A stretch of DNA of 64,000 bases from Linnemannia hyalina (lineage: Eukaryota > Mortierellomycota > Mortierellomycetes > Mortierellales > Mortierellaceae). A model generated the notes under the pieces. It did no database searches. It saw only the letters and a list, made by a program, of their open reading frames with translations, and was not told where the DNA came from. A program made the position numbers and the translations under genes. The stretch lies in contig JAHRHY010000012.1 in NCBI GenBank assembly GCA_019671135.1, forward strand, positions 1,054,001 through 1,118,000, given 5' to 3'. Each line of letters opens with the position of its first letter. The stretch's first letter is position 1. This document shows positions 12,879 to 24,348 of this stretch, in pieces.

Positions 12879-13627
12879 GGTTGCGAATGAGAGAGAGGTA
12901 TAATAAAAGAGTAGGGAGTAAAGAGTGGGTATGAATGGAGTTTGAGGCAAACGATGAGAAAAAGGATAAAAAAGAAAAAGAAAAGAGGGTTATGTTAAGA
13001 CTGAAAGTTATGAAAGAGAGTGAGTGTGGGGTGCGTGTAGTACTCCGTCGGAGAGGACCGTCCCGCCCGTGTGCCCGAGTCGGCTTGATTTCTGGCTGGC
13101 TGACTGGCTCGGCCACACACTCTTCAAACAAGGTTCAAGGCCGGTGATCGGTCGGACAGATCCCATTATCCTCTCTACTCAATAAGACGAGTAGATCATT
13201 CTCAGTTTTTGCTCCTTCACTAGCAGTTCCTATATATCCAGTCGGGTTTGGGTTCATATCACTCGACCGATCCTTGGCCGGTATCCCATAGACCTTACTA
13301 ATCGGATATCTCTCAGTTTTGCATGCTCGCTTTTCTCTCTGCAAGAAATAAAATGCACAAGCCAAGCAGTATTATACCGTGGTGGGATGCCCTACGGATT
13401 TGAACTCTGAACCTGATCGGTGTCCGACAAAGCATAGCACCGGGCTATGACTACACGCTAAATCCATCATAAACCTACAGGCAACAACCATCTAACAAGC
13501 CATGCAACAAACGAACAAAGAAAAGAATTACTGGGAAACAGGAATGCATTTATTTCAAGACACAACCATTCCGCCTTTCAAAAAAGGTCCAAAAAATGCT
13601 TTTTGTTTGGGTGGGTAAGAGAAACGC
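12879..13627. other. intergenic: kinase promoter and RPS2 3' region
   Basis: Between the kinase start and the RPS2 stop, both on the - strand. Purine-rich DNA just above the kinase start (about 12890-13020) is its pyrimidine-rich leader read on the - strand. A stretch at 13376-13460 contains, on the - strand, GTTCAAATCC, which matches the tRNA B-box consensus, but no cloverleaf can be folded around it. No gene is supported. Confidence 0.55.
13549..13554 (-). terminator. polyadenylation signal of RPS2
   Basis: AATAAA on the - strand, about 75 bases downstream of the RPS2 stop codon and at the expected distance for a fungal polyadenylation signal. Confidence 0.55.
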
Positions 13628-15188
13628 TTAGGCGCGACGCTTGTCCTGGGGCTTGGCCAAGAAGTCGGTGTACTGCTGGTAGGGAGACATGGTGAACTGA
13701 GTCTCGGCCCAGAGGTCGGGGGTCAAGTAGCTGTAGGTGTTACCGATGGCGGCAAAGGTAGCCTTAACGAAGTTGCCCAAGGTGCGGGTGGAGCCGAAAG
13801 CCTGGGTGTAACAGTCAGTGACACCAGCGAGCTGGAGAAGCTTCTTGGGGACAGGGGCAGCGACAATGCCGGTACCGCGGGGGGCAGGGACCAAACGGGT
13901 GACGGCAGAACCGCACTTGCCAGTGACCTTGCAGGGAACGGTGTGGGGCTCGTTCAAGATCGAACCCCAGTATCCGCGACGGACGGGGATGACCGAGAGC
14001 TTGGCGAGGATGATGGCACCACGGATGGCAGTGGCGACCTCCTTGGAGCACTTGACACCGAGACCGACGTGGCCGTTGGAGTCACCAATGACGACGAAAG
14101 CCTTAAAGCGGGTACGCTGACCGGCACGGGTTTGCTTCTGGACAGGCATAATCTTCATGACCTCGTCCTTGAGCGAGGGCAAGAAGTAGTCGACAATCTG
14201 GTACTCCTTGATGGGGAGAGAGAAGAGGTAGATCTGCTCGATCGACTGGATCTTGCGGTCCTTGACAAGACGTCCAAGCTTGGTGACGGGGGTCCAGGTC
14301 TCCTTCTCGTCCTTACCTCCACGTCCACGTCCGCGACCACGGCCGCGGTCACCACCGCGTCCACGTCCACGTCCAAATCCACCACGTCCTTGATAAGCGA
14401 AAAAGGAAAGAAAGGAACAAGAAAAGCTATTGTTTAGAACATTTTGTCGTTTTCGCAGATGTAGAGGTGCGAATGGTAGTGTTGCGATAGAAAATAATTC
14501 CTCCTGTGTCCAGCGTCGTTGACTAAAAGGTTCCTTGGGTCGATGATGAAGAGCGAGTTGCAATCGGGATGGTGTCGACAACCTCTTCAGAAGAGTGTTC
14601 AACTCCTCATCTGTGCAGTGTCCACGAGTCGGTGGTCTAATCGCAAACCAGTAAACCCTCTTTGTGTCACAGTCAGTCAAACCGGGAGCGAGCTGTGCCT
14701 TATTTTCCGCAAAGCCGAAGAAACCTTCTCTCCCAAACTGCGCCTGCAACAACGGGAACCAAGGAACGTTGTTGGGTGTTGCTGCGTCGCTTCGTCTCGT
14801 TTCGTTGTTTGCTGAGGGTGCGATGTCATTCGCTTTGCGATTCAAAAGTCGGAATCAGGATCTCCCTTTCCTCCAAGCAACCGGAGGCAAGTATTCGCCC
14901 GCCAGTATCCAATGGACGTTAGGTTTCCCCCTTATTCCTGGTAGTCGTCTCTGATACTCGCATACTCGTCCCAATACGACCGCCAGGTCTAATTACTCCC
15001 GTCCGCTTGATGTTGGGGTGACCCTTCAATTGTTCTGCATTCGATCCGCTTCTGCAACCAACGATAAGCTTGATATCCGTGCTCGTCCAAATATGTGCCA
15101 GCCCGTCCGTTGAAAAAAAAAGAGTTCACAAAAGGGGTGTCAAGGATGGGTCCTCACCACGAGTATCGGCCGTTGCTGCGTCAGCCAT
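13628..15188 (-). CDS. RPS2: 40S ribosomal protein uS5 (RPS2)
   Basis: Two exons (15158-15188 and 13628-14388) encode 263 residues, the usual length for eukaryotic S2/uS5. Exon 1 encodes only [10 protein letters not shown] plus one base. The N-terminus then continues with an RGG/GRGRG-rich tail typical of eukaryotic uS5, a target of arginine methylation in other species. The S5 N-terminal RNA-binding domain ([18 protein letters not shown]) and the C-terminal S5 fold ([20 protein letters not shown], then the [18 protein letters not shown] stretch) are intact. The protein is part of the small-subunit body near the mRNA entry channel. The 769-base first intron right after the start is much longer than others in this window. 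Long first introns are common in ribosomal-protein genes and can carry regulatory elements. Codon bias is strong. Confidence 0.95.
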
Positions 15189-15813
15189 TTGCTAATAATA
15201 TTAAGAAAATAAAGAAAAGATCTTGGTCAGTATTGGCGATCTACTTGACATCGAGTATGTGGTGTGTTCCAAGTCGAATCTAGATCATCCTCCAGGACTA
15301 GATCTCTCATCTCGCTTCAATTCGAGAGTCCATAGTTCCGAATAGCGTCAATAATCCCGATACGACTCGAAAGGGTTCCGTTATTCAAGATAAGTATCGT
15401 TGCGACGGATGGATGGTACCATTGCTACAGTTGCTTCGATCCGGGGCAAGGTTATCGATGGATGCTCCAGATGTTTGTTGTTGCCCAGGTAGAGGAAACG
15501 CTCACGTGATATTTACATTTTTCTTGTTAATAAATTGAAAAAGAAAGAGAGAGCTGGCCTGCGTAGACTCTGACGATTTATGTCGTACCCACACTTGACG
15601 AGCCACTTAAAATTTTGGTGGCGTCGATTCAAGAGAAGATTAAAAACAGGCGGACCAGGATGAACAGCTTTGTCGCAATGGTCAACGGGATGAGTGATTG
15701 GGTATTTATTATCGAAAAGAATTTATTCAAGATGATATAAAAGTACAAAAGGGTTAGGTATTATGTCAAGAAAAAAAAAGGGAGAGCAAAAATAATAATG
15801 TTCCTCAACACAC
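15189..15813. other. RPS2 promoter and 3' flank of FYVE gene
   Basis: This stretch separates the RPS2 start from the FYVE-protein stop (both on the - strand). It should contain the RPS2 promoter on the right of the RPS2 ATG. I did not recognise a TATA box or a known ribosomal-protein promoter motif. No gene is supported. Confidence 0.55.
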
Positions 15814-18800
15814 TCAACACAGTTCGCGAGACAGAGGTCCGTTCGTCTGCTGCGTGTAGTGGAGCTGTTGTTCCTGGAATGTCAAGACACTGGGGCAGTA
15901 TCTCGACTCGCCGTGGGGTCCCACAGGCTCATCTCTCGATGCCCAGCCGCCATTATGGTTGTCGTTGTTATGCTGGTGCTGTTGGTAGTGGTATTGTTGC
16001 TGTTGTTGATGTCGATGTCCTCCAGTGCCCGCTCCTCCAGGCGACATTGGTCGTTGTTGTTGAGGCTGGTGCTCTACAGCAGTGTGGTCCATGTTGGACG
16101 AGTAAATCGTTGTCTGTCGGAGGGGAGAGTGGCGACGAACACCATGAGCAAGATAGTCATTGTGTGCCGTCACAGTTGGGTCAGGATCTCGATCCGCATT
16201 GTCGTCCATAGGGTGCCGAGGCGGACTGGCATGGTGCTGTTGCTGATGGTGCTGCGGTTGCTGCTGCTGTCGACCTGAATGGGGGCCTAGACTGGAGTAT
16301 CCATGCATCTGACGTCTCGCCCCATTCCTGGGGCCGAGGGAGCCATAGTACTTTGCAATCGAAGTACATCTCGGAACTGGCTTGAGCAACTCTCGCTCAC
16401 ATCCGACACAGATCCTTGCCAGGCAGACCTCACCAACGCCACCAGAGCTCATCCTCCGAGACATTGCGATCGCACCTTCGTTGCTCAAAGCCAGAGGTGA
16501 GGGTCCCATGTTCATCATGTGTCCGGATCCTCCCACAGTGTTATTACCCCTCAAGATAGAGGACGAGCTGGATCGTCTGCCCAATGAAAAGGCCACAGAG
16601 TGGTGAGGTTGCAGGTGACCGTAGTGATTGGCATAGACATTCTCGGCAGCGCTGATGTCGACACTGCCTCGTCTCGAATCCGACTGGTGAGGTGCGGGGC
16701 CTGTGCCTGTGGTCCCTTGTCCAAACAGTCCGAAAATACTGACTCGAGACTTTTTCATCGCCGACGGAGCCATTTGCCAGGATCCTCGTCTACCTCCGCT
16801 GCCACTTCCGTTCAAACTGCGCTGACCCATGCCGACTCCGCCAAGGCCGCCATTCATTCCAGACGCGTGTCCGACTGAGCCAGTGCCGTCCATTGTTCCG
16901 AGCATTGGCGCGCTACCTACACCTGATCCTGCAACCAGGGCAGATTCGGCAGCTGTGCGAACAGGGTGTAGCTGTGGGAGAGTATCGATCCAGAGGTTGT
17001 GGCGCTGAATGTCGACTCTGCGCGACCACCGGGCGAGCTGGGATTGCTGGACATAGACGCAGTTCTTGGCATCCATCAAGATCTCAGCGCTTGCACATTT
17101 GCCGCAAAAGATATCGCCGCATTTGCGGCAGTGATGGCGTGGGTTGGTCAGTCGATGGAAAGGGGCAAAGCAAAAGGCGCATGTCTCGCGGGAGGAGTCA
17201 GGCTATATGAAAAATAGGGGGTACAGAGAGAAGTATGAAAACATTGACGGAAAAAGAGGGGTAGATGGTAAGTAGGCGTTCGTGTTTGTCCCGCATGAAT
17301 CCAAATATGAATGCGTCCTTTTGCACTGCATGAAATAACAAAGCTAGTGGTTACCTTCCAATGCCTCTTGTCAACTGTTGGAGGTCCTTTAAGCCAGCGT
17401 GAGAGACTCCACCACGAAGATGCGTCGTTGGCAGACTTGGAGATAGGCACAGTCGATGTCAGCTCTTGTCGTCCTTGCTGCTTGTAGCTCATCTTGGTGA
17501 TCTCTTCCCGAGAAAGGGTGCGCAGACAGCGAATTGATTGCTGAAAGTCCTTGATATTGTCCCTGGCCATCACAGGGATAGTGGGGAGCTGCGAAAGCGT
17601 CGCCTCGGCCGACTCGACCGCAACGTTCGACAGACTGGGTATACTTGGCTTGACACGCAGGACACGCTCAGTAGGGAAGAGTGAGTGGTGCCAGGAAACG
17701 TGTTTCCGACCAACACGCTTGCCAGCGGCGCGAGGGAAGGTATGGCAGCTGATCGAGGACTTTAACGGCTGCTTGACGACCTGCGAGACATCTGTGGCTC
17801 CGTTCGGAGAAGCGGTCGTCGATACATTAAAGTTGGCCCCGACCGAAGATGACTCCTGCACATCAGGAGCGTCTCCTTCTGACTTCATTCTCGGGCGACG
17901 AGCTGGGACGATGATGATGGTGGGGATTTGACTTGGCCCGTTGGAAGACTGCACCGGCGACGACGATTCCGTCACCGAGACGTCAGCCCGTCGAGTCGAC
18001 TGGCGCTCATTCGAGTTCCTACTATCGCTACTACCAGAGCCGGAGCTGCGATGCTGATGTGGCGAACCCTTGACCTCAACTCCAGAATCCGTTCGACGTG
18101 GTCGGTTTGGCTCTTGAGACAGGACGGCTGCGGCTGCGTTGGGTCCCAACATGAGTCGACGGTTCTGCTCGGAGAGATTGCTGCCTGGTCGAAGCCCAGG
18201 CACGGTGGAAGTGGTACGTCCACTGTCTGAACTGCCACTGTAAGGCTTCAGTGCGTTGTGCTCTTCCTGATGCTGTGCTGACAGGGGCTCGGGAAAGGGA
18301 CCAGGCGCTGGCCAGACATCCGTGAGTCCTGGACGACGTGCGACTTGGGCGCTCTGATGAACTTGTTGACCGAGAGGCGAGCCAGTAGGATGGATCGTAA
18401 AGTTTTTGGCTTGAAGAGTGAGGGGAGGTGGTGCCGGTTGAGATACCTCCCCCAACAAAGCGGTGAGGCTGGACCTACGGACGACCTGCTTGGTGATGGC
18501 TCGCTTCCGCAGGTAGTTCTCATCCAATCTCGGGGGTCGGTAATGAGTGTACATGGATCGGGTATATTGTCCAGGTGGTGGTGCTCGAGGTTTGTTGGAC
18601 TTGTTGGTTGGGTCATCCTTGGCGCCATAGTGGTATTCAGAAGACGAGTCTTCATCCTCCTCATCCTCTTCTTCCTCGTCATCCTCATCCTCCGAGTACG
18701 AATAGTCGTCTTCGTCCTCATCCTCGTCTTCATCTTCTCCCGAATAATCGTCCTCGTCCTCGGCGTCGTCCTCCACGTAAGGAAGCATCCGAGCTTTTGC

Positions 18801-20447
18801 AACTTGAGACGCATCACCAGGGGACGACAAAGATCCACTGGTCGAAGAGCGACTCGAAGTTGTGCCTTGATCTGGTATCCGTTGCCGATTCTGCTGCTGG
18901 AGGTGCTGTTGCTGCTGTTGGTGAGACATCCGCGTGGTCGGTGTATTTGTATCTGTCGATGGTAACGGCGGTAAGGCAGATGCGTGACCGCGTGAGGTTG
19001 GACTATGTGTGGTCGAGGACAAGGGTCGTCCGTCTCGCGGCCTGACTGTCTCAAGCATCAACACACGCTCATCCATCCCGTTGTCTCTCACATGGATGGG
19101 TGCGTTTGTGGAGGAGATACTGCGATCGTTATTGCTTTTGCTGCCTGAGTTGCTCTCGGTGCTGCTATATTCGGCACGATAGGGTTCCTGCATATTGCTA
19201 CTGTCGGGGTTGATGTTCCAAGCGCCTGCCGCCAAGGTCAGCTGCTTGAACACTTCTTGCTGAGCTCGCTGTGCGCTGATGGGGTGAACGCCTTTGGACA
19301 AGAGGTCAGGGGTAGTCGTCAGCGACACAGCGTTGCTGTTGTTGGTGTTGGTATTGGTGTTGATGTTAATGGCGGGATGGGAGACAGTGGTTTCGCTACT
19401 TATTGGCAGTATCTGGTGAGGATCGTCTCTCGCCAAAGACATATGGGTCGAGGACTCTGTCTCGGTGTGGTCGCTCCCGCTGTCCGAGTAATCATCGTCG
19501 TCAATATCGCTGTCGTCCAACTCGCTCTCATCCTCGTCATCCATGCTGTCCTCGTCGTATTCGCTATCATCATCGTCCTCTTCCTCGTCATCGTCCTCCT
19601 CCTCCCCGTTGTTGCGAACTTGACCACGGTGCCCCCTTCCCTCCTTATCGATATCATCGCTGTCATCAGAACTGACAGTTGGCGCATTGTTACGAGCAGG
19701 TTTTGCCATGAGAAGATGAAGAGGTGCCTCTGGAGAGTAGAGCGAGTCGTGCCTGGGCTGCTGGTCCTTGTCGGCCTTGGGCAAAATGAGCTCTTGCTCC
19801 TTTGTTTGATCCCTTGGACTGCGAGGAGCGAACGTGATCTTTGGATCGTCCGTTGGGTGGACAAGCTGGTGAGCCGAAGAAGGGTCCTTGCTGGACCTAT
19901 GCGCCGCCGGATGGGTCGCCTTTGTTCTAGGTGATATCCGGTGTTGCATATGATGTTGATGCTGTTGCTGCTGCTGCTTTAGTAATTGTCGATGTTGATG
20001 GTGTGCTTGATGCTGCTGCAGAAGTTGCTGTTGCTGTTGGAGTGGATGTGTTTGTTTTGGTTGTTGTGGCTGCTGGGTATTATTGTTCTTTGAGAGTTGC
20101 TGGTAGCGTGCTTGTTGTTTGAGCTGCTGTTGGTTACGCAAAAGTTGTTGCTGTTGTTGGTGTTGCTGGAGGAGCAATTGATGCTGTTGGAGTTGCTGCT
20201 GTTGAAGGGCTAGTGCCTGTGGAGGTAAAGGGGGAGGTTGATGTTGTTGCTGCTGCAGCAGTAGCTGTGGTTGCTGTTGCTGTTGCTGCTGGAGATAGGT
20301 CATAATGGTGGAGTCGAGGCAAGCTTGGATCCGGCGTGGACTGTAGTTAGTGAAGGTCAGGGGATCGAGGGCGGTCGGGTGAACAGCGTTTGCAGGGGCC
20401 GAGAGGAGGGACGGGTGTGTGGAATCAAAGGATACGTGTGAGGACAT
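15814..20447 (-). CDS. FYVE-finger protein with poly-Q and acidic tracts
   Basis: Two exons (17355-20447 and 15814-17202) give 1,493 residues. About residues 50-180 are poly-Q/Gln-Leu-His. Two Asp/Glu/Ser tracts lie near 280-330 and 570-620, and much of the rest is Ser/Pro-rich and likely disordered. The FYVE zinc finger starts right after the splice junction: Cys1039-x2-Cys1042, the diagnostic RHHCRKCG block (Cys1056, Cys1059) and FCGKC (Cys1064, Cys1067). The fourth pair, ARICVGC (Cys1296, Cys1299), comes about 228 residues later instead of the usual 20 or so. A Gly/Ser/Met-rich insert fills the gap. FYVE fingers bind phosphatidylinositol-3-phosphate on endosomes or vacuoles. The N-terminal WxxD motif is not evident, so lipid binding is probable but not assured. 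A His/Gln-rich tail follows the finger. The precise orthologue is unknown. Confidence 0.8.
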
Positions 20448-23400
20448 TGAAACGACCTTTTTATTCCAAAAGGCGCCTTTTTGTTGTAGTAGTAGTTGTT
20501 GCTGTTGCTGAGAGGGAGAGGAAAGGCGAACGATTCTTTCTCTCTAGAAGATGGGCCATGGCGAGAAGACAAAAGGTGTGAAAAAGTGTAAATCAGAAAA
20601 GACCAGTAGAAGGATCGCGGCTCTGTTCCTATTTGGCACGTACCTCGTTTGGACCTTGTTTCTAAAGAGGAAAAAAGGTCCCTTGTCCTATGGGTTCTCC
20701 AATGGGTAGTCTCCAATGGGTAGTCTCCTTTGGGCGAGTTAGAAAGGGAGGAGTGGAAAGGAAGACCTATGGTCGTCGATTGGGATTGTGGCGTTTCGGG
20801 GGTTATAATTGTATGGCCAAGTTGGTGGGTTGCGGTGAAGTAAACAAGAAGAGAGAGAAGAAAGAGGAGGAGAGAGAAAGTAGAGTGGAAAGAGAGTGTG
20901 GGAGTGAGTGCAATTGCAAAGTGAAAGGAGAACGAGAGGAAAGAGAGAGAGAGGGAGACAGAAGGAGAGTGGTTTTTGGCGCGTGAAAGAAGGATGGATG
21001 GACGACGGTATGTGATAAGAGAGGGAACAAGGTGTTCAGCAGGGAAAAGTGAATTGTGAAGGAGTGTGTGTGAACAAGAAGGCAACAGGAACAGGGAACA
21101 CAGACAAGTTACAAACAGATACAAACGAGGAAAGGTGAAAAGTGGAGAAAAGAGTAACAAGGGTGAAGAAAAGGTTGAAGAAAAGGAAAGAAGGTCAAGT
21201 GCTTTTCAGGAGGACGAGAGCAGAGAAAGGATTGGTTTGTGAAGGTGGGTGGTGTTCAGGGCAGATTGGATTGTGATTTGAAAGATAAAAATATACAGCA
21301 GAAAGGCAAAAGTGGATGACAAGGGTGGAGATATGGACGTTGAATAGAAAAACGTGAAGGTCAAGGTAGGACGGAAGGAAAGTGAACGATCGATGAAGGA
21401 TAAAGTCAATTGGACGATGAGGGGATGGGGAACCAAGTGGGAGGAATACCGATTGATAGGATGCGGAAAATAAAAAACAAGAACGAGCGAAGAAGGAAAG
21501 AGAGGGAGAAGGAGAGAAAAGAGAAAGAAGAAAGAAAGAAGCAAGAAGAAAGAAGAAAGAAAGAAGCAAGAAGAAAGAAGAAAGACGAAGGAAAGAAGAA
21601 AGAGAGAATGAGAAAAGAGAAGAGAGAGAAGCTGTTGTCGCTGCTAATGTTGTTTGCATCCTTCAATCAAAACATACATCCAGTCCTTCAGAGGAAGAAG
21701 AAGAGGGATGCCCTCTTCCGCCCTTTTTTCTTTTGTTTTTTCTTGTGGCCCTTTATTCACTCTCACTCCTCCTCCTCTTCTGTTGTCGTCGTCGCCGTTT
21801 TCTGTCAACCCCCTCGCTTTTTTATTTTATTTCTGCAAGGCTGGACGATTATACCTCTGGGCATCATAGATATCTGCCATGCCATGTCTTGCCTTGCGTT
21901 TGAGCACATGGTACATTTCACAGGGGAGTCCAACTCTTTCCAAGAAAGAGAAAGCTTGCTGTTGACGTGCGGCTGATGTCTCTTCTTTATCTCGTCCGTC
22001 CTTTCTTTTTTCTCACTCATCCCTCTTCGTCTGCTCCTTTCTTTCCTCTCCTTCTCACCCTCGATGCCCGTCGTTGTTATTCCCAACGAGTGAACAACAA
22101 CCAGGCGAAAAGGGGTTCACATACAAGCCATTCCCATGTCTGAAGACGCTTTTTATATTCTCTTGTTTCCCTTTGTAATGCAAAAAGTAGTTTGTTTTTG
22201 TTGTTTGTTTGTTTTGTTTTTGTTCAGCTTCCGAATGCATGGATGATCGATCACACCTATTTTTCCTTTTGTTCCATTCTTTGCCTGACTGGCTGACTGA
22301 CTGACACCATCCATGACACCCCACCCCCGCCCCCTTCATCTCTTTCTTCCCAGACACAGCTTTGTAACATTACACCACCACCACCACCACCACGTCGTCT
22401 CAAAAAAGCTATGACAAACACGATAAACAACGACGCCATGATGGTGTGTGGGCAGGTGAGCTGGTCGCGATGGGAAGGAGTACGAGAAGAGGAAGAAGGG
22501 GGGGTGTCCGGAAAACTTTGGTTTGGGATTCAGAACCAAAAATCACGATGCCATGGTCAAGCCACTATCATGCCCATTTATACATACACAGCATTAGTAA
22601 ATGCTATCATGTCAACGAAAAAGTATGTTTCTCATTTCTTGTCATGGCCTTCGCTCCCTTCATTTCCTTCGCGTTCTTCCGCGTTGTGGTTTATTCGAAG
22701 AAATCACGTTCAATTGGCATCAATTGAACGACCTTAACTCTCTGCCATGTTCACTTTCTTACTCACACGGTCGCCTATCTCCTGGCTACTTATTTTTATT
22801 TTTACTTTATTAAAACTGTGTCTCTCTCAATGCGTTCTTTTTTTTTCTTCTTGTGCACACTTCTTTTGTCAGCTTGGAATAAAAAATAATGCCGAAAGCA
22901 AAAGAACAGGGTTTACTCACTGACCATGTGCCCACATTTTTTTCCATTCCCGCTCCTCACTTTTTTTTTTTCCTGCAACGAAAAAAGAAAATCAACAACA
23001 TCGCCCAACCATCACCCTTCTCCGCCCGTCGCGCCCGATCCCCTCAAGTCCATTTTCCCCTTCCCCCCTTTGCCTTTTTGCATTAGAGCCACCGATGTTT
23101 ACTAGAGATAACACAATATTGTCAATATCTACAATGCAGAAGCCATTTTTTTTTGTCTGGACACGTTGCTATTGCAAGACGTTGTTTGTTGTTTATTTTG
23201 AAAGGAGGGCTGACCTCGAACCACATAGCATTGTCTAGGTCTAAATCACCTCATTGCTCACTCCTCCATCGCAACCCTACAAGTCTTGGCCTTTTCAACA
23301 GGGGGAGAGAAAATATCAAGTAGTAGTTGCAGCAGTAGGTATCAAGAGGGAGGAGGGAGAGAGAGAAAGTTCAAGCATCCAAGCATGCAAAAAATCAAGA

Positions 23401-24348
23401 AGAAAAGAAAGGGGGTATGTGATATGAGTAGTAATGGCACATCTGGTCCAAGGTGGAGTAACAGAGGAGGAACAAAAACGATACAAAGACACACAGAAAA
23501 AGCCATAGAGAGAGACTTTGCGATCCGCGTGAACATGTGTTGCTGACGAGATAGATCACAAGGTACTGAAGAGGGGCATAGTTGAGGGGTTTGAGGGATG
23601 GGTGGGGACAAGGTCAAAGACAAAAGGGAAGAGGCGCACAAAGAATAGATCTAACACAGACACCATACACTCTAATTCAGTTTCCTTGTATGATAGCACT
23701 CAAAACAAAACAAAACAAAAGAGAAAAAAGGACTGTGTCGTCAAAGAGACGTTGTCTAGTCAACACATTCCCTCCCCAGCCCCAGTAGGTAGTTCAAGCT
23801 ATTTAGTCTGGATCATCTTGAAGGAGACACGACGGAGGTGATGAACATGTGGGCGCTCACTTTTAATGACCCGCATTACATCCCATGCCTCATTGGTTTG
23901 GTTCAAGTAGGGTCTTCATTACTCGACGCCCACAGAAAAAAAAGTAAGGGGGTGAGGGATGGGTCTTTGACGTTTCAGCCGAGGAAAGAGCGAACAAGAT
24001 TTTTCAACCTAATTTCTGCATCCCTTGTCAGTCTCCTCCACCAGATGGTACTGGCAGAGATACAAGTCAGGGCTCTGGAGAAAGGAGAGGGGTCGGGTTC
24101 CAACGACAAGAAACAAAACAACATTTAGGGTGTGTTGTAATGGAAAGAAACAAGGGGACAGAGTGTTTAGGTCTCGCTTCCTTGCGTGAGGCATTTCATT
24201 CAATTACTCGCGCCGTCAATCAATGAATCTGGTTGGTGCGAACCAGTTGGAACAACCTATCCCATTCTTCCTTTCACCCCTTCACCCACTCAATTCATCA
24301 AAGAGCATGAACCGTGTGTGAGATAATGCAAAGATACAGGTAGGCATC
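20448..24348. other. 3.9-kb intergenic region, long purine tract
   Basis: This lies between the FYVE gene start and the stop of the RbfA-like gene. The first 1.2 kb is overwhelmingly purine on the + strand, so it is a long pyrimidine-rich leader/promoter for the - strand FYVE gene. Beyond 21.7 kb it becomes mixed, T-rich DNA. Open frames on both strands up to about 270 codons in the first part are composition artefacts (Lys/Arg/Glu or Ser/Phe/Leu only). I see no supported gene. Confidence 0.55.
21180..21640 (+). repeat. polypurine (GAA/GAAA) tract with tandem units
   Basis: About 460 bases that are almost all purine on the + strand. Within 21525-21600 there are two copies of a roughly 25-base unit of the GAAGAAAGAAAGAAGCAA type. 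Such homopurine-homopyrimidine DNA can form triplex (H-DNA) structures. Here it lies in the putative leader of the - strand FYVE gene. Confidence 0.7.

Noticed and set aside
13376..13460. Possible tRNA gene on the - strand (GTTCAAATCC matches the B box)
   Set aside because: I cannot fold a T arm, anticodon arm or 7-bp acceptor stem around it, and the A box is poor. At most it is a decayed tRNA-like sequence. A tRNA covariance-model scan would settle it.
20357..21666. Long open frames on the - strand (up to 267 codons) and + strand in purine-rich DNA
   Set aside because: They consist almost only of Ser/Phe/Leu/Pro or Lys/Arg/Glu, as expected from a homopurine tract, and overlap one another in several frames.
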